This document shows, piece by piece, positions 7,364 through 16,194 of a stretch of 64,000 nucleotides of DNA. The notes below the pieces were generated by a model. The model saw only the letters and a program-made list of their open reading frames with translations, was not told where the DNA came from and did not search any database. A program made the position numbers and the translations under genes. This DNA is from Noviluteimonas gilva. Its GTDB lineage: Bacteria > Pseudomonadota > Gammaproteobacteria > Xanthomonadales > Xanthomonadaceae. Location: contig NZ_WOXT01000003.1 of assembly GCF_009740395.1 (NCBI RefSeq), positions 1-64,000 of the forward strand, written 5' to 3'. How positions within the stretch are numbered: position 1 is the stretch's first letter; every line of letters begins with the position of its first letter.

Positions 7364-7867
7364 CTAGAAGATGATCGTGACGTCGACCTGGTCGCTGTAA
7401 CTCCCGACGCCCACGTCCTGGGCGGTCGGGATGCGGCCGTAGATGGGCCGCGTCGCGCGCTGGAAGATGCCGAACACCGCGCTCGATCCCGTACATACAC
7501 CGCTGGTGACGCCGGTGGTGCAACTGACCGAGGTGGTGTTGGTGTTGCCCCACACGATGCCGCGCGCGGCATCGGTATACAGCTGGTAGGGCAGGTTGTA
7601 CGCGCCGGACACCATGCGCCGGTTGGCGACGTTGTTGCCCGGGGCGTTGTTGCCCGAGTCGAGCCGGATTTCGACGGGGATCTGCGCGAGCACGCACTCG
7701 ACCTGCACCGAGCCGTTGGCATCGCGCGGCACGGCGGACGTCGGATCGTAGGCGCCGAACGCGACGGCCGTGACTTCGACGTTGCAGTTCTGCGCGCGCG
7801 CGATCATCGGCGCGGCCCACGCGAGCGCGCCCAGCAACAGGACGATGAGCAACCGATGGGCCATCAT
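7364..7867 (-). CDS. Spore coat U domain protein, probable pilus tip subunit
   Basis: The 167-residue product has a signal peptide ending ARAQNC and one spore coat U (SCPU) domain: FGAYDP near the start, paired cysteines, PYQLYTDAARG and the closing motif YGRIP with a final alternating strand (QVDVTIIF). SCPU domains are the subunits of archaic chaperone-usher pili. The gene is last in the operon, where CsuE-type tip adhesins sit, but it has only one domain whereas CsuE has two. Its ATG overlaps the usher stop (ATGA), implying coupled translation; a second ATG follows at once. Confidence 0.8.
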   Translation of the reverse strand: MMAHRLLIVLLLGALAWAAPMIARAQNCNVEVTAVAFGAYDPTSAVPRDANGSVQVECVLAQIPVEIRLDSGNNAPGNNVANRRMVSGAYNLPYQLYTDAARGIVWGNTNTTSVSCTTGVTSGVCTGSSAVFGIFQRATRPIYGRIPTAQDVGVGSYSDQVDVTIIF

Positions 7868-10173
7868 TGCGTGCCCCCACACGCGACTTCGCCGAGATCG
7901 ATGATGCCCGGCTTTGCCTCCGTCGGCACGTCGAGCGTGCACTGCACGGCGCCGTTGCCGGTGTCGATGCGCACCGGCTGCGCGCCAGGCGACACGTTTT
8001 CGAGATAGAACAGGCCTTCGGAACCGAGCACGGACGCCGCGTCGCTACCGATCGTCACCACGTCGCCCGCGGCACCGCCGGTGTAACGGAAGCGGCCGGT
8101 GATCGCATGCAGCGCGGAAGATTGCAGCACGACCACCGAGCCGGTGTTGCGCGCGACCATCACCTGGCGCGACGGCGCATCGATCGACCACGCGGCGGGC
8201 ACCTGCGATTCGTCGATCTCCACGCGGTTGGCGTGGAAGGGCAGCATTTCGCGCACGAGCAGGTCGCCGTGCTTGTCGGTGCGGCCGATCGTCTGGTTTT
8301 CGCGGAGGATCGGCACGTCGGCCAGGCCCGGCGCGCGCACGAGCGCGAAGCCGTTCTCGACCGGCGGCGTGGCGAACACGCGACCGCCGATGCCGACCAG
8401 CGAGCCGGTCATGAGCGCACGGCCGCGCGTGTTGCCTTCGAGCGATTCGCCTTCCACCGCGAAGCGCGCCCACGCGTTCTGGTATTCGACCTGGCCGTAG
8501 CCGGTCTCGATGTCGCCATCGTCCTGCACGCTGGCGAGGTAACCCCAACCGGTGTCGGTGGGGCGCGAACGATGTGCGTCGACGCTGTAACCGTGCGTCG
8601 TGCGCGCACCGTCGTCGCGCTGGCGCGCGGTGACGTTGACGCTGTCGCGGTCGAAGGCGATGTTGAGGCTCAGCTGGATCGTGGTGTCTTCGAACAAGTC
8701 CGATTCGCGGCGCTGCGCCGACAGGAACAACGCACCGCGATCCCACGCGCGCAGCGAACCGGTGATGCCCCACGTGCGTTCCATCGGCCGGAACTGGCGC
8801 TGCTGCCGACCGGCATTGAACTGCAGCGACATCCCACCGTAGGGGGAGATGGAGACCGAAGCGTAGTCGTCGATGCGCAGCGCGCCGAACACGTCGTCGA
8901 GCGGATCGCTCATCGTGCGGTAATCCGCCGACGCGCGGCGCGACCCCAGTCCGATCGACCAGATCGCCATGTTGAAGGAGTAGTTGATGGCGTGCGCGTT
9001 GCCGCGACCCAGGACATCGCGGTCGCTGCCCGCCACGGCGAATGCGAACTCGCCCAGCGGCGTGCGGACGGCGGCGTCGAGGCCACCGTTGCGCACGAAC
9101 TCGTCGCCTTCCACGCGGCCACCGAGCGTGAACCAATCCGCCAGGCCGCGGCGATACCATGCCTGGTAGGCGAGTTGGTCTTCGTAATCGCCGCCGAGAC
9201 CGCCGCCGGTGCGCGGCGCGCCCAGGCGCACGGCGTACTCGCTCAGGCCCGTCGCGAGCAAGCGCGGGCTGCCGCCGTAGTACGTCTGCGTGGCCAGCTC
9301 GCTGCGATTGCCGAACGGATCGCGCACGATCACGCGCACGTCGTTGCGGCCCGGCTGCACGCCGAGTTGTTCGAGCGTGAACGGGCCCGCGCCCAGTTCG
9401 CGGCGGCCGATCAGCGTGCCGTTCGAAAACACTTCGACGGTGCCGGGGCTTTCGAGCAGGCCGGAAAAATACGGCTGCGGGAACGTGACCAGGTAAGGAT
9501 CGGTGTCGAACGCGCGCTCGACGCCGAAGCCACCGAGCAGGCGACCACCGCCGAGCGGATCGCGCGCGACGGCGAACTGGTCGCCGACGGTCCAGCGGCG
9601 CGTGACCGTGGGTTGGTCGTATTCGAAACGCGACAGGCCGCGACGCCAGCCGAAGTAGGGATCCCACTGCGCGGCGGTGCGCAGCGCGGCGTTGCCGCGG
9701 CCGAGGGCGCCGTCCAGGAACAATTCGCCGTCGCCGTCCTGGTTGACCGAGGTGGCGTAATTGACGAACGCGCTCCACGGCTGCAGGCCGACTTCCGACT
9801 GCTGTTGCGTCGCCATCGCCACGCGTTGGCGCGGCAGGCGATCGGCACGCAGGGTGAGGTCCAGGCGCAGCAGTTCGCGATCGATCTTGTACGTGCTGCC
9901 GTGGTTGAGCTGACGCAGCGAGACGAAGGAACGCTCGCCCACGAATTCGGGCACGACGCCCGTGGTGTCGAGTGCGGCGGCCTGCAGCGCGGCGGTGTCG
10001 ACGAGCACGTCGTCGCCGCGCGCGATCACCGGCGCCACGCCGATGCAGCGATCGTTGATGCAGACATCGAGCAGCATGGTCTCGTCGCCCGGCGCGGCAT
10101 GCGCGACGGGAAGGACGAGGGCCAGCAGGAGTGCGGACGCGAGCGCGCCGCGGCGCACGTTCAGGGCGCGCAT
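7864..10173 (-). CDS. Archaic-type fimbrial usher, outer membrane
   Basis: This 769-residue outer membrane protein has a signal peptide ending VAHAAPG, a long beta-rich central barrel region and the usher features GTVEVFSNGTLIGRRELGAG cut here to the plug-flanking segment, PGRNDVRVIVRDPFGN and, further on, FALVRAPGLADVPILREN, DKHGDLLVREMLPFH and the C-terminal plug-out domains. Ushers receive chaperone-subunit complexes and string the subunits across the outer membrane. The length fits Csu-type ushers (about 750-830 residues). It overlaps the chaperone gene by 13 bases and the tip gene by three. Confidence 0.9.
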   Translation of the reverse strand: MRALNVRRGALASALLLALVLPVAHAAPGDETMLLDVCINDRCIGVAPVIARGDDVLVDTAALQAAALDTTGVVPEFVGERSFVSLRQLNHGSTYKIDRELLRLDLTLRADRLPRQRVAMATQQQSEVGLQPWSAFVNYATSVNQDGDGELFLDGALGRGNAALRTAAQWDPYFGWRRGLSRFEYDQPTVTRRWTVGDQFAVARDPLGGGRLLGGFGVERAFDTDPYLVTFPQPYFSGLLESPGTVEVFSNGTLIGRRELGAGPFTLEQLGVQPGRNDVRVIVRDPFGNRSELATQTYYGGSPRLLATGLSEYAVRLGAPRTGGGLGGDYEDQLAYQAWYRRGLADWFTLGGRVEGDEFVRNGGLDAAVRTPLGEFAFAVAGSDRDVLGRGNAHAINYSFNMAIWSIGLGSRRASADYRTMSDPLDDVFGALRIDDYASVSISPYGGMSLQFNAGRQQRQFRPMERTWGITGSLRAWDRGALFLSAQRRESDLFEDTTIQLSLNIAFDRDSVNVTARQRDDGARTTHGYSVDAHRSRPTDTGWGYLASVQDDGDIETGYGQVEYQNAWARFAVEGESLEGNTRGRALMTGSLVGIGGRVFATPPVENGFALVRAPGLADVPILRENQTIGRTDKHGDLLVREMLPFHANRVEIDESQVPAAWSIDAPSRQVMVARNTGSVVVLQSSALHAITGRFRYTGGAAGDVVTIGSDAASVLGSEGLFYLENVSPGAQPVRIDTGNGAVQCTLDVPTEAKPGIIDLGEVACGGTQ

Positions 10174-10919
10174 CGCCGCGCACCGGCGGAGACTTGCGCG
10201 ACCAGCGGCTTGGCATCGCCCAGCGTGTATTCGACCGTCGCCGCGCGTGCGCAGGCCGAGGCCGGGATCTTCGCGTGCAGCGGCAGGCTGGCGCCGACGA
10301 GCACGTAGTTGGAATCGACGGTGCCTTCGTGCAGCGCTTTGCCCTTGGCGTCGAGCACGCGCAACTTGGCCGGCGCAGGCGCCGAGTAAGCGGTGCCGAT
10401 GTTGCGCAGGACCAGGGCGGCGTCGCCGCCGTCGATGCGATCGACCGTCATCGACAGGCCGGGCTTGGCGTTCGCGGGCTGCACGAACACCGGCATGCTG
10501 ACGTGCGTGAGCATGCGGATCTGCCCGGGGGCGGCGGCCGCCGGATCGGGCAATTCATTGAGTTCGATGCGGTAGGCCTGTTCGGCGACGACCGTCGGCG
10601 AGAGCGAACCGATGCGGATGCGCGCAGTGCCCGATTCGGGCAGCTTCACGATCAGCGGATGGACCACGAGGTCCTGCGAAGGCGCCAGTTCCCACGCGCC
10701 GTCGGGTTTCTGCGTCCAACGCTTCACCTTCACCTCGAAGGACACGTCGCGCGCTTCCTGGCTGGTGAGCACGAGCGTTTCGACCGAGTGCGATGCACTC
10801 AGCGCGATGCGGGTGTTGCTGAGGCCGAAATTGGCGGCGGCGGCCAGGCCCGCGAAGCAGGCGAGGGTGCCGCACGCGGTCAACGCGGCCGCGCGGACGC
10901 GGTTGCGAATGCAGGACAT
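10161..10919 (-). CDS. Periplasmic pilus chaperone, Csu type
   Basis: A signal peptide (ending FAGLAAAANF) is followed by the two immunoglobulin-like domains of fimbrial chaperones. Visible landmarks are GLSNTRIALSASHSVETLVL at the start, the subunit-binding strand around VVHPLIVKLPESGTARIRIG and AYRIELNELP, and a second domain from MLTHVSMPVFVQP. The 252-residue length is normal. The chaperone holds SCPU subunits in a folding-ready state by donor-strand complementation and passes them to the usher encoded next, which it overlaps. A strong hairpin separates it from the major pilin gene upstream. Confidence 0.9.
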   Translation of the reverse strand: MSCIRNRVRAAALTACGTLACFAGLAAAANFGLSNTRIALSASHSVETLVLTSQEARDVSFEVKVKRWTQKPDGAWELAPSQDLVVHPLIVKLPESGTARIRIGSLSPTVVAEQAYRIELNELPDPAAAAPGQIRMLTHVSMPVFVQPANAKPGLSMTVDRIDGGDAALVLRNIGTAYSAPAPAKLRVLDAKGKALHEGTVDSNYVLVGASLPLHAKIPASACARAATVEYTLGDAKPLVAQVSAGARRCAP

Positions 10920-10941
10920 TGCTTCAAGGCTCTACCCAAGC

Positions 10942-10961
10942 GCCCCGCCTTGCGGCGGGGC
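10942..10961 (-). terminator. Hairpin between pilin and chaperone genes, probable attenuator
   Basis: GCCCCGCC and GGCGGGGC form a perfect eight-pair stem with a four-base loop, immediately downstream of the major pilin stop and before the chaperone gene. No T tract follows in the minus direction, so it is more likely a partial terminator or an RNA stabiliser that raises pilin output relative to chaperone and usher. Confidence 0.5.
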
Positions 10962-10975
10962 AATGGAACAACGGA

Positions 10976-11494
10976 TCAGAACGTGACGTTGATGGCCACG
11001 GTGTCCGTGTAGGAGCCGGCGGCGACGTTCTGGCCAGCCGGGATGCGGCCGTAGACGGTCAGCACCGTCGCGGTGGCCGAGTTGGCCGACGTGAAGGTCG
11101 ACTCGGTGCCCAGTGTGCAGCCCCAAACCGCGGTGCGGAGGCTGTTGCTGTACAGCTGGTAGCCCAGGCGCTCGGCGCCCGAAGCCATCTGGCGCTGGGG
11201 GGCGCCGCAGTTCGAACCGGCGGCCGGGTTGGAACCCTGGGCCAGCTGGACGTGGGCGAGCGTGTTCTTGGTGCAGCGGATCGAGATCGAACCGTCGGCG
11301 TCACGATCGGCCGTCAGGTTGACGTCGGACGGATCGTAGGCACCGAAGGCCATGGTGTTCGGGCCCACGACCAGGCAGCTGGCGGCGACGGTGGCCGTCA
11401 CGGCCAGGTTGCCGGTCTGCGGCGAGGCGCCGGCGAAGGCGGTCGAGGTGAACAGCACGCCGGTGAGGGCGAGAGCAAGCGAAGCGGTACGCAT
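10976..11494 (-). CDS. Major pilin, spore coat U domain protein
   Basis: The 172-residue product has a clean signal peptide (cleavage after TAFA) and one SCPU domain: TVAASCLVVGP, FGAYDPS, a conserved cysteine set, YQLYSNSLRTAVWG and the end motif VYGRIPAGQ followed by a strand TDTVAINVTF. This is the pattern of CsuA/B-type major subunits, polymerised by donor-strand exchange into thin archaic pili that serve adhesion and biofilm formation. It is first in the four-gene operon, the usual place for the major subunit. GGGGA precedes the ATG by about seven bases. Confidence 0.9.
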   Translation of the reverse strand: MRTASLALALTGVLFTSTAFAGASPQTGNLAVTATVAASCLVVGPNTMAFGAYDPSDVNLTADRDADGSISIRCTKNTLAHVQLAQGSNPAAGSNCGAPQRQMASGAERLGYQLYSNSLRTAVWGCTLGTESTFTSANSATATVLTVYGRIPAGQNVAAGSYTDTVAINVTF

Positions 11495-11550
11495 TTGAAG
11501 TCCCCAAGGTTGTGGCGATTGCGGTCACCAAGGGGTGCCGCCGGGGTTAA

Positions 11551-11579
11551 AAACTAGTGAAGGACTATTTTCCTCGCAA
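11551..11579 (-). promoter_or_regulatory. Putative promoter of the pilus operon
   Basis: On the minus strand TTGCGA (11579-11574) and TAGTTT (11556-11551) are spaced by 17 bases. This would place the start of transcription near 11544, about 50 bases before the pilin ATG. The -10 element is a weak match, as expected for a promoter that needs an activator. Confidence 0.4.
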
Positions 11580-11616
11580 CGGAAACGACAACTGGTTCGC
11601 AATTGGCGCGCGAAAA

Positions 11617-11632
11617 TGTGACGTAGGTCACA
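11617..11632. promoter_or_regulatory. CRP/Clp-type operator upstream of the pilus operon
   Basis: TGTGA-CGTAGG-TCACA is a perfect match to the symmetric CRP consensus core (TGTGA-N6-TCACA), flanked by AAA on the left. Clp, the CRP homologue of xanthomonads, recognises the same core and is known to be antagonised by cyclic di-GMP. Its centre lies about 80 bases upstream of the inferred transcription start, near the class I activator position. The pilus operon is the only transcription unit that it fits. Confidence 0.7.
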
Positions 11633-11692
11633 GAAATGTCGCCATTCCGTTCAGGAACGGTACGTATTCAGGGGTGTGAAAAGGGTGTCAAT

Positions 11693-11715
11693 GCGCGTCA
11701 GTAGACATGACGCGC
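11693..11715. terminator. Inverted repeat after the Calx-beta gene
   Basis: GCGCGTCA (11693-11700) and TGACGCGC (11708-11715) are perfect eight-base arms around a seven-base loop, five bases beyond the stop of the Calx-beta gene. The minus-strand continuation contains only a short T run, so termination would be weak; a second repeat GGTGAC/GTCACC lies inside the last codons at 11724-11740. Confidence 0.4.
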
Positions 11716-11719
11716 GGTG

Positions 11720-13261
11720 TCAGGGTGACAACAAGTCACCGTGTGATGCCTTCTCCGGGTGGCGTGTAGACCGGGAGTCACCCTCAAAAATCGCCTTCGA
11801 CGGCGTTTTCGGCGCGCCGGTGGGTGACACGGCGGCTGTCAAGGGCATCGGCGACTTCTGACCCGGGCCGCCGGTGCGCGGGCCGTCGTCGTTGGAAATC
11901 GTGCCCGTCGCGCCGGCATCGGAAATCGGCGCGCCCGTGGCGTTGGACAGCAGGACCTGGAAGGTCTCGTTCGCCTCGCGCAGGCGGTCGCCGTTGATGG
12001 TCACGTCGAAGTTGCGTGCGGTCTGGCCCGGCGTAAAGGTCAGCGAACCCGAGGCCGCGACGTAATCGCTGCCCGCGATCGCGGTGCCGTTGGCAGTGGC
12101 CAGCGAAACGGTGACGTTCGATGTCGCCGCCGTCGACAACCGCACGGTGAAGCGCAACACCTTCGTGCCCGACGCGCCTTCGGCGACGGAGGCATCGGCG
12201 ATCGACAGCGTCGGCGCGGTCGGCTTCCAGCCCAGCTTCACCACTTCGAAATCGCTCGCCTGCAATCCGCTGAAGGCGGGATTGAGCGTGTCGTTGTTCC
12301 AGCGCACGTCGAACGTGCCGGAGATATACATGTCCGAACCGTTGTCGGCGACGATCAGCCCGTACTTCTGCATCGCGCGGAAGATCTTGCGCGCGACCGG
12401 ATCGGTGGTGCGCAGCGCGGGGTTGGCGCCGTTGACGCTGGTCTTCAGGCGCAGGCGCGCGCCCATCGGCAACGCACCGCTCGTGCCGCCCGCGGTATGC
12501 GACGCCGGAAACACGTGCCCGTTGCTCGTGCGCACGGTGACGCGCAAGGCGTGCTGGATTTCCGCGACGTTCGGATGCGCCGCTTCGTCGTAGCGCACCA
12601 GGCCGGGGAAGATCGCCAGGCCCGCGGCATCGGCCGACGTCCAGCCTTCGGGCCGGCGATCGCTGCGCTGCAGGTCGAAGAACGCACCGGAGCCGGCGTA
12701 CCAGCGCTGTTGCGCCGTCGAATACCACACGTTGTACAACTCATAGAGTGTGCGGTTGGTGCAATCGACGATCAGGATGTGGCGGTCGTTGTCGCCGCGC
12801 TGGTCCACGCTGGCCGGCGCGCCGCCTTCCATCCAGTGCGGCTGCGAGATGACGTTGGCGGGGATCGGATAGAAGGGAATGCCCTGGCCGGTCGACATGT
12901 TCACGCCGTCGCTCTCGTCCCAGTAATCGAAGGTCACGGCCGACTTGGCCGTCGAACCGTTGACCACGATGTACGGGAATCCGTACACGTCCGGGCTGCC
13001 GGTCTCGGCTTCGCCGCCGAAATCCGGATGCAGGCGGCGCGTCGAACCGATGAAGTTGATGAAGTTCGCGGAGTTCGCATCCACCGGCGCCTGCGAGATG
13101 TCGGTGTTCCACCAGTTGTCGGCGGAGAACACGGGCAGCGGCGGAGGAATGGGCGTGCCTTGCGTGGGCGCGTTGGGCGCGGGGCACGATTGCGCCAGCG
13201 CCAGGCCGGACAGGCACAGCGCGAGGGGCGCGACGGACAGGGCGAGGGCGCGAGCATCCAT
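11720..13261 (-). CDS. Secreted protein with C-terminal Calx-beta domain
   Basis: The 513-residue product carries a signal peptide (ending LALAQSC). Residues up to about 350 form a domain I do not recognise, with many tryptophans and aspartates (FSADNWWNTDIS, HILIVDCTNRTLYELYN, ARKIFRAMQKYGLIVADNGSDMY split in two). A Calx-beta domain follows, with VAEGASGTKVLRFTV, GSLTFTPGQTARNFDVTI, GDRLREANETFQVLL and GTISNDD, a calcium-binding surface-protein module. The last 45 or so residues after NDD look low-complexity and charged and are unlike a normal Calx-beta end. It is probably a cell-surface or secreted protein; enzymatic activity cannot be stated. Confidence 0.7.
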   Translation of the reverse strand: MDARALALSVAPLALCLSGLALAQSCPAPNAPTQGTPIPPPLPVFSADNWWNTDISQAPVDANSANFINFIGSTRRLHPDFGGEAETGSPDVYGFPYIVVNGSTAKSAVTFDYWDESDGVNMSTGQGIPFYPIPANVISQPHWMEGGAPASVDQRGDNDRHILIVDCTNRTLYELYNVWYSTAQQRWYAGSGAFFDLQRSDRRPEGWTSADAAGLAIFPGLVRYDEAAHPNVAEIQHALRVTVRTSNGHVFPASHTAGGTSGALPMGARLRLKTSVNGANPALRTTDPVARKIFRAMQKYGLIVADNGSDMYISGTFDVRWNNDTLNPAFSGLQASDFEVVKLGWKPTAPTLSIADASVAEGASGTKVLRFTVRLSTAATSNVTVSLATANGTAIAGSDYVAASGSLTFTPGQTARNFDVTINGDRLREANETFQVLLSNATGAPISDAGATGTISNDDGPRTGGPGQKSPMPLTAAVSPTGAPKTPSKAIFEGDSRSTRHPEKASHGDLLSP

Positions 13262-13379
13262 GGCGATCGGCTTCCGTGATGAATCGGGCCGAGCCTGTCC
13301 CGCATGCGCGCGCGGGTCAACGACCGGAAATTAACTCCGGGGGGCGCGTCACAGTCCCTGGAAACGCGAGGTTCAGCCT

Positions 13380-15911
13380 TCAGCCCCAGGCCGACAGATC
13401 CTGACGCAACGCGTCGATCCCTGCCCACGGATCCTTGCGTTGCCGCTTGATGCGCGCCAGCGTCTTGTCCATGTGGAAGGCATCGCCGCGCTTGAGCGCC
13501 TTGAGTTCCGACCACGCCAGCGGCACCGCGACCGGCGCGCCCGCACGCGCGCGCAGCGAATACGACGCCACCGCGGTCGCGCCGCGCCCGTTGCGCAGAT
13601 AGTCGATGAAGATCTTGCCGGGGCGCAGTTTCAACGTGGCGGTGGCGAGATAGCGATCGGGATCCGAACCGGCGAGCGCTTCGGCGAATCCCTTCGAGAA
13701 TTTCTTCACCAGCTTCCAATCGTTCGCCGGATTCAGCGGCACGACGACATGCAGGCCCTTGCCGCCGGTCGCGCGCAGGAAGGATTTCAGTTCGAGTTGT
13801 TCGAGCAAGTCGCGCACGTGCGTCGCGGCGCGTTTGACTTCGGCGAACGGCACGCCCGGCCCGGGGTCCAGATCGAAGATCACGCGATCGGCGTGGTCGG
13901 GATCGTCCGCGTGCGCGCCCCACGGATGGAACTCCAGGGTGTTGAACTGCACGAGTTCCATCAAGCCGCTGATGTCGTCGACGACGAGGTAGTTCGCGTT
14001 GATGCCGGCTTCTTCCTTCAACCGCACGAAGCGCACGATTTCCAAGCCTGCCGTGTGGTGCTTCTGGAAGAAGCACGCTTTGCCCACGCCGTCGGGGCAG
14101 CGGATGGCCGACAACGGACGGCCCGCGATCTCGCGCAGCAGGTGCGGCGCGACGGCCTTGTAGTAGTCGGCGACTTGCTGCTTGGTGATGTTGCGATCCG
14201 GGAAGATGATCTTCGTCGGGCTGCTGAGGCGGACTTCGGGCGCGGCCACGCGTTCGCGCGCGGTGGTTTTCTTCGCCGCTTTCTTCGCAGGTTTGCCGCG
14301 ATCGGAATCCAGCAAGTCCCCGACGTCCTTGTCCATGCGCACGGTCTTCAGCGACGGCTGGCGCAGGATCCCCGAGTTGCCCAGGCCGCGAATGAACACC
14401 TCGACGACGAACAGCGGCGGAAACCACGTCGCGCGCTTGAGTTCGGCATCCAGCGGAATCGGCACGTGCACGCTCGGCTTCGACGAACCGATGTCGCCGA
14501 TGTGTTTCGACAGTTGCCGCAGTTGCTCGCTCGAAAACCCGGTGCCCACGCGCCCCGCGTACACCCAACCGTGTTTCGCATCGGGGCGCGCAAGTAGCAA
14601 GGACCCGAAGCCCGTGCGCGATCCCTGGCCCTTCGTCGTGCCCACGACCGCGAACTCGTCCGACTCCAGGCGCTTGGTCTTGCGCCAATCATCGCTGCGA
14701 CCGGCGGTGTAGGGCCGGTCCGCGCGCTTGGAGATGATTCCTTCGAATTGTTGCTCGGACGCAAGCGCAAACGCGGCCGTTCCTTCATCGCCGGGCACGT
14801 GCGAGCTGTACGACAGATGCGGGATCGGTGCTTTCAACAAGACTTCGAGCAGCGCCTTGCGTTCGACCAACGGCGCCTTGCGGACATCGACGCCCTCCAG
14901 GTGCAACAGGTCGAACAGGACATACGCCAGCCCACCTTGTTCCTCGCCCGACAAGGTCGACTGCAGCAGGTTGAAATCCGCCTGCGTGCCGCGGCCCGCG
15001 ATCAACTCGCCATCGAGTGCGGCGCTTTTCACGCCGAGCTGTTCCAGCGCCGCGCGCAGCTCGGGCACCTTGTCGGTCCATTCGATCGCGTTGCGCGACC
15101 AGATGCGCACCTTCCCGTCGACGATCGTCGAAACCAGGCGGTAACCATCCCACTTCACTTCGTGGATCCATTGCGCACCGTTGGGCGCGACGTCGCCGAG
15201 CTTGGCGAGCTGTGGTTCGAAGGCTTCGTTGCGCAAGCTCGATTTTCTTCCGCCGGTCAGTTTCAAAGCCTTCGCGGCCCAGTCGACCTTGCGCCGGGTT
15301 TTCGGAGCGATCGTCTTCGCCGCTTTCTTCACGACTTTCTTCCCCGCTGGCGCCGCCACATCCTGCAACAGATCGTCGGCTTCCACCTTGCCCGCGTACG
15401 CATCGTTCTCCTTGAACAGCAGCCACTGCGGCTGTCGCGCCGGCTTGCCCGAACGCACCAGGTGCCATTCGCCCTTCAACTTCTCGCCGAACAATTCGAA
15501 GCGGATATGGCCTTTCGCCAACTGTGCTTCGGGATCGTAGGGCGTGGTCCACACGCCCTGGTCGAAGGTCGCGACGTGGCCGCCGCCATATTCGCCTTGC
15601 GGAATCTCGCCTTCGAAACCCGCGTACGACAGCGGGTGATCCTCGACTTCCACCGCCATGCGCTTGATCGTCGGGTCGTAACTCGGTCCCTTGGGCACGG
15701 CCCAGCTCTTGAGCGCATCGCCGATCTGCAAACGGAAGTCGTAATGCCGGCGCGAGGCGTGGTGCAGTTGCACGACGAAGATCGGGCGATGCACTTCCGG
15801 TGTCTTCGCCGCTTTGCGTTTGACCGCCTTTTTCGCGGGCGCGCGCGCTTCCGGCGAAGGCTCGCGCGTCTTGTCGAAATGCCGCTTGCGGCGGTATTCG
15901 GTGAGGCTCAT
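13380..15911 (-). CDS. ligD: ATP-dependent DNA ligase LigD (PE-ligase-polymerase)
   Basis: The 843-residue protein has all three LigD modules. The 3'-phosphoesterase is at residues 40-170 (QLHHASRRHYDFRL, VEDHPLSYAGFEG, GEYGGG). The ligase is at about 225-530, with motif I HEVKWDGYR and its adenylated lysine at 253, then ALDGEL and EGIISKR. The primase-like polymerase is at about 560-843, with the metal-binding DLDPGPG (680-686) and ATGGKGLHVVVPL. LigD repairs double-strand breaks by end joining with Ku. The order PE-ligase-polymerase is one of the known permutations. Lysine-rich linkers join the modules. No ku gene lies in the window. Confidence 0.95.
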   Translation of the reverse strand: MSLTEYRRKRHFDKTREPSPEARAPAKKAVKRKAAKTPEVHRPIFVVQLHHASRRHYDFRLQIGDALKSWAVPKGPSYDPTIKRMAVEVEDHPLSYAGFEGEIPQGEYGGGHVATFDQGVWTTPYDPEAQLAKGHIRFELFGEKLKGEWHLVRSGKPARQPQWLLFKENDAYAGKVEADDLLQDVAAPAGKKVVKKAAKTIAPKTRRKVDWAAKALKLTGGRKSSLRNEAFEPQLAKLGDVAPNGAQWIHEVKWDGYRLVSTIVDGKVRIWSRNAIEWTDKVPELRAALEQLGVKSAALDGELIAGRGTQADFNLLQSTLSGEEQGGLAYVLFDLLHLEGVDVRKAPLVERKALLEVLLKAPIPHLSYSSHVPGDEGTAAFALASEQQFEGIISKRADRPYTAGRSDDWRKTKRLESDEFAVVGTTKGQGSRTGFGSLLLARPDAKHGWVYAGRVGTGFSSEQLRQLSKHIGDIGSSKPSVHVPIPLDAELKRATWFPPLFVVEVFIRGLGNSGILRQPSLKTVRMDKDVGDLLDSDRGKPAKKAAKKTTARERVAAPEVRLSSPTKIIFPDRNITKQQVADYYKAVAPHLLREIAGRPLSAIRCPDGVGKACFFQKHHTAGLEIVRFVRLKEEAGINANYLVVDDISGLMELVQFNTLEFHPWGAHADDPDHADRVIFDLDPGPGVPFAEVKRAATHVRDLLEQLELKSFLRATGGKGLHVVVPLNPANDWKLVKKFSKGFAEALAGSDPDRYLATATLKLRPGKIFIDYLRNGRGATAVASYSLRARAGAPVAVPLAWSELKALKRGDAFHMDKTLARIKRQRKDPWAGIDALRQDLSAWG

Positions 15912-15980
15912 TCCGTCACGAATCCTGCACGCCGGGGCGGGGTATCAGGACGCTATCCAAGGCACGCGAAGGAGATCGTG

Positions 15981-16163
15981 ATGGCGGGCAAGCGCGAACT
16001 CAACGAACCGACTCCCGGTGACAAACGCCTGCAGCGACGCGACAACAAGGGGCGGTTCGCCGAATCCGACGACCTGGGCCGCTCGCTCGGGCAGGATCAA
16101 CAGCGGGACGGCGAGCACGACGCCAAGCCCGGGCAGGGCGATCGCGGCGACCGCAAACACTAG
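15981..16163 (+). CDS. Small highly charged hypothetical protein
   Basis: A 60-residue, extremely hydrophilic protein (about half of the residues are D, E, K, R or Q) starts at an ATG preceded by AAGGAGA at ideal spacing. It has no hydrophobic core, so it is probably disordered. Motifs such as PGDKRLQRRDNKGRF occur in small basic-acidic stress-type proteins, but I cannot assign a family. It is divergent from ligD and precedes the SRAP gene by 31 bases, so both may be transcribed together. Confidence 0.6.
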   Translation: MAGKRELNEPTPGDKRLQRRDNKGRFAESDDLGRSLGQDQQRDGEHDAKPGQGDRGDRKH

Positions 16164-16194
16164 GTTCGTCGGCCGCCTGCGCTAGCATCGACGC

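Noticed and set aside
7867-10308. 813-codon plus-strand frame opposite the usher gene
   Set aside because: The usher on the other strand has clear family motifs and overlaps both neighbours properly; the antisense product is a run of A, R, H and V without domains.
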